Notes: generated by a model not told the origin, from the sequence alone. 64,000 nucleotides of DNA from Lophius americanus (GCA_037951165.1 JBBDHG010000116.1:2009001-2073000); one strand, 5' to 3'. Positions 36,230 to 48,578 are shown, counted from the stretch's first letter. Numbers and translations: made by a program.

Positions 36230-39200
36230 CGTGTGCAAGGCTTCGGCAGCAGAGTCAAAGTGACGGACAAACTTCAAGCCGAAAGCTGGCGTACCGGAAT
36301 CCACACTGTCAAAGAACATCGGACATCTCTCTGTGTTCCGATGATGATTGGGTAAGAAAAAGACAGCGGTTACGTTTCTAGTTTAACCCGCCGGGAATTT
36401 TCAGGATACGTGAAAGGAGCATCACGATGTCAGATTTACCTCCTGTTCTCCGAAAGGTTTCCAAATGCCCCTCGGGCTGCAGACTCCAAGGTTTGATCAC
36501 ACAAATAGACAGCGAGGCAGAGAGAAAACTGAAGAAGGTCTGCAGGACAGCAAAGATGTACCAAGATGCCGCTGAGGAGTCCATGAAGGCGATGACACAA
36601 ATCTACGGCTACAACTGGAGACTCATGGTCAACAGATACAGTAAGGCTGACACTGGTGGGGAGATGAAAAAGCATTATGGGTAGCAGGCGACAGAGTGGA
36701 CCTTCGCGTGCTGACTCTTGGCATGCTGGAAATTCAAATGATGCCTAAAATAATTTCTTCAGATTTCCAGGGGGAAAAAAAGGTCATTGTAGTTGTTCTT
36801 TATCTTTCTTTTTGGTTTCCAACCGAAAGAATAGGGTGAATTTATAAGGGTTGACTGAACTCAAATGATCTGGCAATGACCTTTGTGCCACTAAAACCAG
36901 GTGAAATTTACATTTGGGATTGATCTGAACATAATAACGTATCGAAACTGAGAGCAAAGAAAGATGGAACTATAACCCACTGTCATCTTAATATAATGTG
37001 ATATTTTAGATGAAGTTTGAGCAGCTCTGTCAAAACAACACATAGTTTACCTTCCCTGTTAAATGGTGGATGATCTCATCTTCTGTTTACAAGATAAGGA
37101 GCTTCTGGGCCTCATGCTAACTCCCCACTTTAAAGAAAATTTTGCTTCTATTTCTCCTGCTGAACAGATTTCAAAATGTGCCAGTTGAGGGACACCCACA
37201 AAACTGTCTTCTCGTCCTCCTGTTTCATTATCGATGTTTATACAAAGGGGAAAAAAAAGGCATAACAGTTTGGCTTCAACAGTCTGTGAAAAGAAATAGA
37301 TTTATTTTGTTACTATGGACAAAATCTCAAAAAGTAACACAGGAATATTATTTTTAGAATTTTCATGATTGTACTCAACTCCAGTTTCAGAGCTGAAGTT
37401 TGTGGACCACGCTGAGGGATTAGCCAGAAACCTCACATCTCTAAGGAAACGGTCAGCCAGGCTGTCGCAACAACTCGACGATCTGCGCCGCAACGCTGAG
37501 AAACAAATGGAGGATTTGTATCGAACAGAGGTGAGACGTCCTCAAAGTACATTTATGCCGTTTGTTATTAATGCAGAACTGATCAATACGGCAAAGGCTG
37601 AGCAATCCAACAAATGTCAGTTGATCTTGCAAGACCCGTTCAACGCTCCTCCACAAATAGAGCATTATAAAACCTGAAGGGCAGTTTCATGTCTCTGTCT
37701 TATCAGCACTTCCTCCACAGCAGAACAAGAGAACCCACTAAGGTGTGAGTTTACATTTGAGAGCACAAAGCTATGGATCTGCTGTTTTAGGGGGCATCCT
37801 ATTGCTCATAAGCTGAATGAAAGATGGGAGTGAACATCTTTTTATCCACCGTGACAACCTTCACTGACCATTAATGAAAAACAGAGTCTTCAAGACGAGG
37901 GCAGAAGTCTGGATTGGAACGGTTAGGATTCAAAAAAAGAGAGACATCCTAAGTCTTCTCCATACCTTCAATTCTTTCTGAAGGAGAAAATTGCCTTTTA
38001 TTTTCCCTGAAACCCAGTTTTTAGTAGAGGAACCAAACCTAGAGGGGCAGCCTCCAGTCCAAGTCATGTCGTTCGGGGGGTCACTTATAAACCATTCCCA
38101 GATATAACAACAACCGAGACAAACTGGTTGGCAGTATTTAATGAGGCAGTACAATCCCACTCTCTCCAGGCCAAAGTTGCACCTTTTGGAGGTTCTACCT
38201 GACCCGTTTCCTTTTCAGAAGAAGGAAGACAGTGAACTTGGCCGACTCTTTTTAGCAGAGCTGTTTTATTACAGACGGACAATTTTAAGCATGAATTGAT
38301 CTTTTCAGGTCCCACCACAGCATTTCAATGGGGTTCAGGATCAGACTGGGACTCAACCAATCCAGTACTTTAATTTCATTCCTTTTGATCTACTCAGAGG
38401 CAGACGGACTCTCTATGTTTCTTTGGACCTTCTGTGACTTCCTGAACGAGCCTTGACCGTGCTCTTAAAGGGATTTTGGAAGATGGTTCACTTTTGTGAA
38501 GGTGCACAATTGTTCAAATAATTCTCCACTAAATAAAATGTCACGCTGTCGATCTTTGGAGTCCCAGAACCTTTGAAACAGCTTTGGGACCCTACCCAGA
38601 CCCAGTGAGACCAACAAGCCAACAATAGTACAATTAATACAAATTAAAGTTGGTCAACGATGACTTCAGTGACGATTAGTTCAATCTAAGTTAGATCAAT
38701 GCATTTCATGGTACATTCATCTGGTGGAGACCAAATACAGAGCTAATAGGCAGAAATGTTTGACATCAAGTGATGTATACAAATCCCAGCTGGAATTGTA
38801 ATGCTGCCTAATGAGAGGCTCTCAGGCAATGTTTGTTACTTAGTCCTGAACATAACTCTAAAATATAAATATATTAGGGCAAAGTATGCTAACATTGTGT
38901 TTACTGCATGCCCACATCCCCAGGTGGACATTGACATGAAGCTGCGGGCCTGCCAAGGGTCTTGCGGGTTTGTGGTACCGTTCAGCGTTGATCATCACAG
39001 CTATCAAACACTTCAAGCTAAGAAGGACCTGATGGAAATTACTCTCAGCCAGAAGAGGAGGTCAGCGAAGTATCATAGAGACATTCCACTCATCAAGCTG
39101 AAACCTGTAACTGCAGTTACAGCAACATCTGTGGAATATAGGAGTATCCCAACTGTGAAAATAGCACTCTTGACAGAGTTCGAGGACATCGGACAGAACC

Positions 39201-39244
39201 GGATGGTTCTGGAGGAGTCTGCTGAAATGAAAGGGTTGGAGTGA
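36230..39244 (+). CDS. Fibrinogen alpha-like paralogue lacking knob, alpha-C and globular domain
   Basis: A second alpha-type fibrinogen gene in the same orientation 3 kb after fga. Exons: 36230 (or 36250)-36351, 36457-36640, 37385-37530 and 38924-39244. Exon lengths 184 and 146 bp and splice phases equal those of fga exons 3 and 4. The product keeps the ring cysteines (C-QRTSDISLC, KCPSGC) and the distal CQGSC after a VDIDMKLRA stretch, so it could in principle pair with beta and gamma chains. It has no thrombin-type R|G site, and its last exon ends about 75 residues after the coiled coil with no alpha-C or globular domain. AATAAA follows 71 bases after the stop. A signal-peptide exon was not found: the 36229 acceptor is strong but needs phase 1, while the weaker 36249 acceptor keeps the fga phase 0. 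A decayed Tc1 element sits in the last intron. Could be functional or an early pseudogene. Confidence 0.75.
37900..38620 (-). mobile_element. Tc1/mariner-like transposase remnant in an intron
   Basis: The minus strand gives LSPSLILNPIEMLWWD near 38370-38325 (catalytic WPSQSPDLNPIEMLWWD block). To the right, KLFQRFWDSKDRQRDI and FRKSQKVQRN correspond to the N-terminal DNA-binding region. Order and strand fit one broken element; frames are interrupted. The left limit is uncertain. Confidence 0.75.
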
Positions 39245-39314
39245 GGAAGGGTTACATTACGCAACAGATAAGAGACATTTCAACTGCACTTTGTAACCTG
39301 AAAGAGTCTCTTTA

Positions 39315-39320
39315 AATAAA
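39315..39320 (+). terminator. Polyadenylation signal AATAAA of the fga-like gene
   Basis: Canonical hexamer 71 bases after the stop codon, which supports a transcribed 3' end for this paralogue. Confidence 0.65.
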
Positions 39321-39324
39321 CATA

Positions 39325-41230
39325 ATCCCTGTTTTTCCTTTTTTGGCTAAAGGGAAAAACAACAAAGAACTCCATGCCCTGTTTTAAGACGGATCTGTAT
39401 GATCCATTCTTAGGTAGCTTCCTTTCATGAAGCTACTCAAGACACAAAAATTATAAAAGATACCTGTGCATGAATCGTCCGGTCAAAACTACAATCAGCC
39501 ATTCTCCACAGGTGCTATGCATTCTGGGACACGTGAGTACGTGCAGTAAGGTCGTGCTGCTGGGGACGTGTACATCTGGGCAAAATTCAAATACACAGAA
39601 TCCACAAATGATGTAATGCTGCTGTGGATTTTGTTTGTTTCTCTTGTGGATCTTATTTCTTATCGGGTACTACCACGTTCAGGAGGGTTTGTGGCCCCGC
39701 TGAACAGCCACCTAGTGCATGTTTGTGTTACCCCAGAATAGTCTGGCATGGAAGGTTACGACTAGAAGAGAGAAGGGAATGAAGACTGTTTATTACAATA
39801 TGATATGTGAAAACGAGTCATAGAGCACTTAGTGCTCAGACCCTTCAGGGAGGGTCAAACTTGTGATTAATGGGATCTGCTCAGAGCAGCAGCAAGATGA
39901 ATCAAAAACGTGGAGTCAAGACGGTGTTGGTGACAATGAATGTTTGTTGCCGAGAGCGTCTTTGGGAATGCAGCCCAGACTTTCAGACTTTTCATCTTGT
40001 GTCTGGACCATATTGCAGGTGTTCTCACGACTTTATCCAGAATCCAACAGCTGGACTTTGGTCCAACAGAAAGAGGTGGTGTAAGTCCAGGTCAAACTGA
40101 TTTTGTACCAAACACAGGAAGTCAGAGCGGGCTATGGTTGCTGCCAGGAAACAAATGAGCAACAATTGGATGAAGGAAGAAGGTAACAATGAGACAACGT
40201 AGTACATTAGATTACAAGGTATTTAATAGTAATATGACTCAAGGAGGAATCCAAGAGTAGAAAAACATCCTTTTTTTTATATGACGTCTGAGGTCACAAT
40301 CAAGTATGGGGAGATGCAGTCCAACTAGTTAATGAGGACAGGAAGTAGGAATCGCTTAAAATGAGCCAAAACTATCAGGGTCAAATGTACAGAATGGAGA
40401 AAAGAACGCTTGTCCTGGTTCAGATCTCCGAATGAGAAAGCCCTCTTGAACGTAACATATAAGTTTTTAATTACCCTATCAGTGACTATAAAAACAAAAA
40501 TGCTGCTCTCTCGAGTATCATTATTCATTTTACTGACACGATATAATCGTGAATTACACAGCTCAGTTAATAAAAAACAGTTTTGCACAAATATGTTGAC
40601 TTTAAATGCATGCTTGAGAAAATTGTATTGGGTTTCAGTGGGGACATTTTTTTCCCGTAAAATGTTATGAGGAACAATTTTCTTTACACAGTGAATTATA
40701 GAAATGTTTTATGATACGAGGCTGAAATGACAAAACTTTTGATGTCAATTGCAATCAAAATTAAAAGTGACAACAACAAAAAATGTCCCAAGTGAGGCAA
40801 AAGGGTTAAGTATCATTTATTTCCGTAGCCTACTTCATTTGACTTGTGTCTCCTGTCGAATCCTCCCAGGTTTTAGGAATAGAAAACTAAAACCATCCAT
40901 TGTCTAGAAATAAAATATTCCTCTTTTTCATGTTTTTTTTTATTTTCATTTTCAGAAGATGGTGAATAAGGGTTTAGTCTCTTGTTCATCGGCTCCTCAG
41001 CGGGAATTTAAAAAAAACTTACCAGTTGGTAAAGTAACTAAGGTAAAACGAAACAAGACCAGACGAGAGATCGGTTCCTCAATGCATTTATTGAGTAGCG
41101 GAGGACAGTTGACATCAACTCATCCTGGTGGTGCACAGTGGGGACATCACACATAACAGGAAGCGCTCACACAAGCCTAAGACTTTACCTTTATCCACGT
41201 TTCTCTGACGTTAATACTTCTTTAAATTCT
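39325..41230. other. Intergenic sequence between two convergent genes; nothing recognised
   Basis: Separates the 3' ends of the fga-like gene (+) and fgb (-). No mobile-element coding motif or RNA gene was seen. Confidence 0.4.
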
Positions 41231-41233
41231 GTC

Positions 41234-41258
41234 TTTATTTGTGTTTTCACATTTTATT
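41234..41258 (-). terminator. Polyadenylation signals of fgb
   Basis: Two AATAAA hexamers on the minus strand (41258-41253 and 41239-41234), 91 and 110 bases past the fgb stop codon. Confidence 0.7.
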
Positions 41259-41348
41259 TCACAGCACAAGTCCGCGCTTCTGTGCAAAAATGCACGCGGA
41301 TCAGCTTCTATGTTGGCGGGTTCCTGCCTGCGTTATTCCTGCACGTGT

Positions 41349-44300
41349 TTAATTGGAAGCAAAGAAAGGCCTGATCTTCATGCTGATGGACTTCAGCGAG
41401 TACCAGCTGCCCTTCCAGTTCATCCACACCACGCCGTCGTCTGTGCCATGCTTGGCCATTCGCTTTGAGTATCCTCCGCCAATGTAGTATCGGCCATTGG
41501 GATTGGCTGAGTGGCAACGGTTGTACCACCAACCGCCTCCGTCCTCCCTGGCGCACTGTTTGCTGGGGTCACCGGGGTTCCTGGTACCAGGAAACACAGA
41601 CAGTGAAAATCCATGAAAATCCATTTTTAGTTTCAGTTTATATAAAATGCATGAACCAACCTATATTTATTTTTATTTATTTCATTTTTAGCATTGCTTC
41701 TTTGTTTACCTGATAAAGTGATACTTACTTTGGATTTTAAGGGCGTAGGTTTTGGCATATCCTGGAGGTGATTACATTTTGATTTTGTGACGTGTTTCCG
41801 GCTTTTTCTAGTTGTTCCATTTTTTTAAATTAAATTTTTCCTTATTTTTTTTTTTTTCTAATATTACTTTAATTTCCACTTGTCAAAAAATGTTTTCCCT
41901 TTTGTTTCCATTGATGTAATGCTTTAGCCAAGGAGGAAATGTTTTATCCTGGTTTGCCTGTTTGTTTGATTTGTTCTTGCATTTGTGGTTCCCCAACTAG
42001 ACCGGCAGTTTTTTGCAGCTTTAATCTTGCAAGGCGGGTCATTTTTCTTTTAAAATGTGTAATTTGGACTTGATGAGCTAGTGTCACTAGTGTTAGCAGT
42101 TTCGAAGCAAGCTAGCATGTTCAGTAGTGTCCTAATAGGTGAAGCAGTTTTTTGTAGCATTAACGTGTGCTAGGCTAACAAATTGTCCATTACAATGTGT
42201 CGTTTGGAGTTAAGTGAACCTTTTTAAGCTATTGAAATCATGAGTTTGACTGACTAGCACTAGCATGTTCCTAGCTGGCTAGCTTGTAGTGCCTCAATTA
42301 GCAAAGTAGTGTTTTTGTAGCATTAGTGTTGGGTAGGCTAACAAAATAGCCACACAATGCCCAGTTGGATTTAAATGAATTTTTGTGGCTACTGAGATTG
42401 TGAGTTTGACTGACTAGTATTAGCATGTTCCCAGCTGGCTAGCATTTACAGTAGCGCCTCAGTTAGCAATGTTACTGTCTTACCAGTTGTCGTTGTCCCT
42501 GTTGTAGGTGCTGAACATCATGCCTTTATGAATGGTCATGGTGCGGTTTTCACCAAAGAGTTCTGAGGACCCTTCCAGGAGAGTGTCGCCAGCGTTGCCA
42601 GAGTAACCGTCAACCGACAGGACATAGTTGGATGCCTCTGTTTGGATGGTGAACTGGTTATACCGGGCGTGGACCTGAATGATGAGAGGACTTGAGTTTC
42701 ATTCGTAATAAGAACATGTAAATTTCATTGATGAGATTCACAGTCACAAAAAAAAAAAAATCATCAAAATAATAATAATGTCATTAGAATACAATGTATC
42801 TCAACCAATCCGAAAGAAGGGCCACACTTTAAGTATTTATTTCATCCAAAAAGTACAACACATACAACTAACAGGACCCACTCACAATCAAAAGGAAGGT
42901 AAATTAGAAAAGACGTGGGTAGAAAGAAATAATTACATAAAATAGAATTGGGGAAAAAATCAGAAAGGGGAGGGTCCATCACTTACAGGACAGATACTGA
43001 AGAGTTGAAATATGTCAAAAAGGATTGCCACTTAAAAGAATGTCTGGTGCTACCCCTCAATAAATATTAAGCCCTCTCGAACTTCAGAAAAGACATTATG
43101 TCTCTCAGCCACTGAAGACTGGAAGTAGCTTTAGTCATTTCCACTGAAGGAGAAGATGGCGTCTTGCCAATAAAGAGGTAAAAGCTCAAAAGTCCAACTG
43201 ATTAAAGGAACATTTCTTGCAGCCTTATAGAAACCCGAATATGGGCATTATTGGGAGAGAGAGAGTTAAAGAAAGACTTTTGACATAGTATCAAAGTGTA
43301 GAATAAATCATATGTGTTAGATTGCAAGTTGAGGCATTACATGTCCTTTTCGCTGGTGTACAAACATTTTACCTTTATTATAACAATGACAAATTTGTTG
43401 ATCCCTAAAATGAAGAACCAAAGAAATCGACCAATTTTGTGTCAATCAACCAACCTTGGCTCCACTCCAGTCCTGCATCTCAATGAGAACCTCGGTGGGG
43501 CCGATCTTGGTCAACTGACTAATGTGTTCGTTACCGAGCCAGTATTCACCTGTCACATGACGGAGAAAGGCACATCAACCACAAATGACATACAGCCACA
43601 CTGGACAGAAGCCAAAAACGAGTTCTAATCGAACTGTCTTCTGAGCAAAATAATCTGCCTTTGGGGTAAGACCATTTTTTTTGGCTTGAATTCTTAAACT
43701 AGCATAAAAATGTATTCCCCTGAAATACCATAATGACCATAACCAATCTATACAAAACTGTCAAAATGTAGGCAAGTTGTGCTTATGACCAGCTTGGAAA
43801 CGCCACAATGTAAGACAATTGTTTACCGGGAGTCTCGCAGTGGCCCTTGCCGGTATCGAAGGCGACGTTGCCGAAACCACGTCGGTATTCGTCCCAGCCT
43901 CGGCCGAAGTCGACACTGCCATCAAGTCGGTTCTGGATGAGAAGCCAGCCTGGGAAAATAAAAACATACAGACTTATAGCAAAGGCCTAAATATCTGTGA
44001 TGGGGTTTTATTTCTAACTACCTGAGTCATGTGCTCACCTCCTTTATGGGTGGACTGATCACAGTAGACCTTGTATGGTTGGTTAAAGGCGTTGGATTGG
44101 ATCAAGTACATCTGGGACTCTGTTCCTCCACGGCGGAAGATGTCCTCGCACTCCTTACCTGAATCAGACAGGAGGGCAGTAAATTATAAAACACTCATTT
44201 CAAACAAAGGTGCATTTGGAATGTTTCGTCAGTAATGTATTCAAGCAATCAATTCAGGTTTCGGGTGAAAATCCTTAATCACAGTGCCACAATGGAGGCC

Positions 44301-47300
44301 AGGCCGGTGCCTTGCTCAGAACTCATTGGGATGGACTGAATGCTACGCCTGATACGCCTGAGTGGAACGCAATAGTAATGATCAGGCTAACCGATCACAT
44401 TAGCCAGGTAAAGCACATAATAGGACTAATGGTGCCATGGAATGACCTGATGTGGTTCAAACATTTGACAGACTCTTGAAAACAACAGTAGGGGGACTTA
44501 CAAGTCTACTTCTGACAATAAGTATGACAAACAACGTACAAGGAGAAGAGATTTTTTTCTTGCTGGGACTGAATTTTGACTATGGATTCGGTAATAACAA
44601 CATTTAACCGAATATGAAGGGCCAGCTTTGACTTTACTCTGTTTGTTTTATCCATGAGAGGGAAACACCAGTCTGTTTAGTATACCAATTGTCCAATTGT
44701 CTCCTATAAATTACTAAGTGTGTATCGTAAATGTGTATTGTACTTGCTCGTAATTTCTCACACAAAATTGTGAACATCTTTCAAGAATAGCTTTTTTCCC
44801 CGACTAAGTATATTTTTTCCCATTTATAAAGTAATTCATTCCAAATGTTCATGTTTTGATCGGAGGTGATAAGACTAATGAAATTCCACACCCTGCCTAG
44901 ATGACCTTATTTGGTCGTATCTGTGAAGTTTCAACATATCTACAGTGTTTATTTTCAGGAAGCATACAAAGAAGTTGTCATTTAAATGTAGAGCCATTCA
45001 CTTAGAAATGGATTTTTTACTGATTAAGATAAAAGGAATGTTCTTTTATGAATAATATCTATTGTGATTTGTTTTGTGATGGATTATCATTTTGAAAACG
45101 TGGGTCCCCAGAAAAAATGTTGGGAACCATTGCTCTAGAGGGCATCACTCTTACCAGACACCACTGGTATCGGACAGCTGGTCTTGCATTGTTCCTTGCA
45201 ATCTTCCATCTGGCCCTGGATGGCCTTCTCCAGCTTCTGAATCTTCAGTCTGATGGTGTCCAGGACTCCCTGCAGCCACGGCACATTAAACACTACATTA
45301 GAGGAATTTAAAGCCGCTATGGTGGGTTCACCAGGTACATGGAGATCCCTGTCAATGCCACTTGTTCCTTTTCAAGAAGTCAGCGCCTTGATGAGGCTGT
45401 CCTCGTGGTTGAGAGACAGATGACGGCTCGTATTTACCTTCAGCACTCTGATGTTGGAGGGGAAGAACGTGTCCACCGTCTCCTTGATGAAGGTGTGTTG
45501 CCCCTCCACGTTATCTGTGTACTGACCAACCACCCTAACGTTTTCTGAAAGGTAAAAAAAATATATAATGATGAGCAATTCTACCTTGGAAAAAAAGAAA
45601 CTTGAGGTTTTTTTCGAGGGAAAACGGGAAAAGTTTAGTATCTAACCATCCATTGAGAATCCTAGACTCTACCCATCAACAACCCCTTCGCAATCTATCC
45701 CAGATTCCAAATGAATACGAAACCAATCATCCTCTCCAGAATTTCAGAGATGTTTTTTTGACTTGACTACTCAGTGAGTTAACAGACTAACAGAGTCGCT
45801 GGCGGTAGCTTGCCTGGTCCTATCCCGCAAAAATTGAGTAGAATAACATAACCTTTGTGGTATTTCTACCTAATTGGTGCGGAAGTCATTGAAGAGTCTC
45901 AAAGTATATTTATTCATTGTTTGTTTTCATGGTGTTACTTGAACATAAAGTTGTTATAGCCTATTCAATCTAAAAAAAGGAAGATCAGGCTTTAATCAGA
46001 GAGTCTAATCAGTATGTGGTCAGTAAGTATGTGGTTCACCTATTTGGGCTAAAAGAGGCAGAGACATGCCAGTATTAAGCAGCTGAGGTCGGAGGAACGT
46101 TTCTCACCTTTGTTGACCCTCTGCCTCTCCCTCAGATCGTTGGATACCCTGGTGACGTAGTTGAAGATGTGGTTAGAGGAACTGATCAAGTCTTTCACCT
46201 GAGGCTTGATTTCGTTGATGGTCTGAGAGAAATTGATGGAGTCGTTAGTAAGAAAAATCGGTCTCAATGTTTTTGTTATCACATTTTTCAGCTATTTTCT
46301 CCCCAAAAATGAGTCATTTACAGATGATCTTTTGTGAAATTATTTTATCTACCGTCACGACGTTTATCTGTTGCTTCACAAATGCAGTCTTCAGCTCACA
46401 GCCGGTAGGACACAGAACACCCTGATGGATGGTAAAAACACCTGCTTCAGACAGTAAAAATACTTTCTCTTACATTAAAGCTGATTGGTGAGAAACAACA
46501 AACTCCTGGAAAGACACAAATGATCTTATCTATTTATTTCATTATAAAAGTGACGAGCAGTGGCCGGTTCCTGCGGCTCGTGTCCTCCTACCATCTCATC
46601 GGAGGCGTGTTTGCATCCGCCGGAATCTGGCTGCTCCACCTTCTCCTGGACATTTGGTCTCGCGCCTGAGCTTGTGGAGGGGCGACCACCATACCTGAAA
46701 GAAAGGTCATATATGTTAATAAATCAGACTGAGTGGCTGAAGCTTGAGGCGGAGTTCACCCTGGACTTCCACCAGTTCTCCTTTAGTGCCTAAAATCTAA
46801 ACTAGAAGAAATTACAAAACACAATCACGCTTTTCTGTCTGAGTGCACAAAGATTCCGACAACCTAACAGAGATCGTCGTCATTTCAGCTACCATGATAA
46901 GCATGGTAATAAAAAACAAGGTCAATATATTCAAAAGTTGATGGAATCTAATTACTTCATATTCTATAAAAGTAGTTTAATCTACAAGATTAGCATAGCC
47001 TGTTTAAAGCAGTTCAGTTCTGTGACAAACGCAGAGCGCTTAAAGTACATTTTTCATACGCCTTGCAGCGAATCCCAGACGTTTCTTATACGGTTCATTC
47101 CTTTGTTATTTTGTTTATTTATTAATTGTACTTTTTGTTTTTTTGGTCAGACTTAGCAGACGTTTCTTATAAAAACGCAAACATTAATAATCAACACACT
47201 TATTATTTAATTTATTTAATAAATTAATAATAATAATAATAAATAATAATAATTTATTTATTTAATTTAATTATTATTAAATTGCAATTTCCCCATTGTG

Positions 47301-48258
47301 GGACTAATAAAGGCTATCTATCTATCTATCTATCTTAGAGTGTGAGTAATTGTATTGTGAAAAGATTGAGGTAATGTAGTTACTATCTCTGCTGTCAGCG
47401 GCGGGAATCTATTAGATCGGGATAATTGTTTTTATAGCATCTCTGTTCTGTGAGAAAAAGCCTACAAAATAACCATTTTCCCAAGAAAGTGTTTCATCCA
47501 AGGCTGCTTTAAAATAAGTCTTTCATCTAAAGTTTTAGTTTTAACCAACATTAGAAGTCAGCACGGTCTTTCTATACCTGGTTTGGTCGGACAAACATAG
47601 TGGAGTAGAAGTTTAAAGTTGCATACATTGGAAATACCTAAGAAAAGTACGAGTTTGTCAGGCTTGTCCTCATGTACAGTACTTAGATAAAGGTACGTGC
47701 TTACTTTCCAGCACTGTCTGTGCCTACCTGTTGTCCCTGTTGATAGGGGGTGGGGTGTATCGGTTAGGGTTGAACCTCTCCCCGTGAGTGCTGGAACGAT
47801 GACCACGAATGTCCACAGCTGACGTCGCCTGCAGGAGAAGAAAAGAAGATGTGGTGAAGGAAAACAAACTAAATTTGAAAAAAAGTCTAATTCATTTACG
47901 GTTGAAGTGAAATTGGATGTACATACATTCCCGGTCGATTCTGTGTCTGCATCTTCCTGTGGAGGATAAAAAAAAAAACATTGTTAACTCGATAAAGATT
48001 CAAATAAAAATGGATTCAATTCAATGAGAATGACTTGGCAACTGAAGAGTCACGTCTTTGTATTTCATTCCCTGTTGTCGACAGTTGAATAAGGACAATT
48101 TTATATTAAGGGGTAAAAAGAACGTTTTGTATCCGTCAGTTTGGTGAAACTACATCATTCTAAATGTGCGCGGTTCTCTCATTCTCCCACACATAACAAA
48201 TCAAGGCAAAAGGAATACAACTTAGAACTCTATTGAACCATTTGCAGATGTGTAGTTC

Positions 48259-48292
<34 letters not shown>

Positions 48293-48493
48293 TTTGTGCA
48301 TGATGATGGAACGTGGGTTTGTTGTTTGTTGTACAAAATCAAAAAAGTATGTTTTTGCCGCTCATGTTTGGAAACGTTGGAACCTTCATTTTGTCAAGTT
48401 GGATCGACTCACGTTGTCGTAGCTTTCAAAATCCGATTCAGATTCAGCCCAGGCCGCGTAGGCGCACAGATACAGCAACAGTAGCGTCCTCAT
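41349..48493 (-). CDS. Fibrinogen beta chain
   Basis: Beta subunit of plasma fibrinogen. Thirteen coding exons, 5' to 3': 48493-48413, 47956-47927, 47828-47728, 46694-46592, 46421-46353, 46222-46108, 45544-45438, 45269-45155, 44158-44039, 43949-43827, 43549-43455, 42674-42484 and 41580-41349. All phases match, giving 493 residues (human precursor 491). Exon 1 is a signal peptide (MRTLLLLYLCAYAAWA) plus an acidic ESESDFESYDN. A 30-bp exon adds EDADTESTGN. Exon 3 has the thrombin-type site DIR|GHRSS (R45/G46). GVLCPTGC and CKEQCKTSC delimit the coiled coil. The globular domain runs from KECEDIFRRGG to the end, with NRDNDNW and GGGWWYNRC, ending MKIRPFFASN. Human FGB has 8 exons, so this gene is split more finely. 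An N-A-T sequon (N37) lies in fibrinopeptide B. Confidence 0.96.
41985..42476. repeat. About 165-bp tandem repeat, 3 copies, in the last fgb intron
   Basis: The words TAGTGYCTMAWTAG, GCAGTTTTTTGTAGCATTA and GCTAGGCTAACAAA recur with a spacing near 165 bases (for example at 42122, 42287 and 42452). Copies differ by many substitutions and indels. Confidence 0.7.
47215..47336 (+). repeat. AT-rich tract and LINE-type 3' tail with (CTAT)n
   Basis: TTAATAATAAT-type simple sequence is followed by CAATTTCCCCATTGTGGGAC, TAATAAAGG and (CTAT)5. The second part is the standard Rex1/CR1-like LINE 3' end. It lies in fgb intron 3. Confidence 0.7.
48258..48292. repeat. (AT)n microsatellite in fgb intron 1
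   Basis: About 15 AT dinucleotides. Confidence 0.9.
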
Positions 48494-48570
48494 CCTCAAC
48501 TGTCGATGAAGTTCTCTCTTTTCCTGTGCCTTCGCTCCGGTTTCTGTCCGTGAAATCTAATTAAACCTTG

Positions 48571-48578
48571 CTTTTATC
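48571..48578 (-). promoter_or_regulatory. Candidate fgb TATA-like box
   Basis: GATAAAAG on the minus strand, 78 bases before the fgb ATG. Further upstream, CAAAGTCAA (about 48638-48646 on +) resembles an HNF4/DR1 half site, which would fit liver expression. Motif-based inference. Confidence 0.4.

Noticed and set aside
36427..36684. Single-exon start at the ATG at 36427 for the fga-like gene
   Set aside because: The ATG lies in the polypyrimidine/acceptor region; the true exon starts at 36457 by homology to fga exon 3, and reading to 36684 runs past the GTAAGG donor.
41308..41713. Plus-strand open frames opposite the last fgb exon
   Set aside because: Shadows of the minus-strand coding exon; no independent support.
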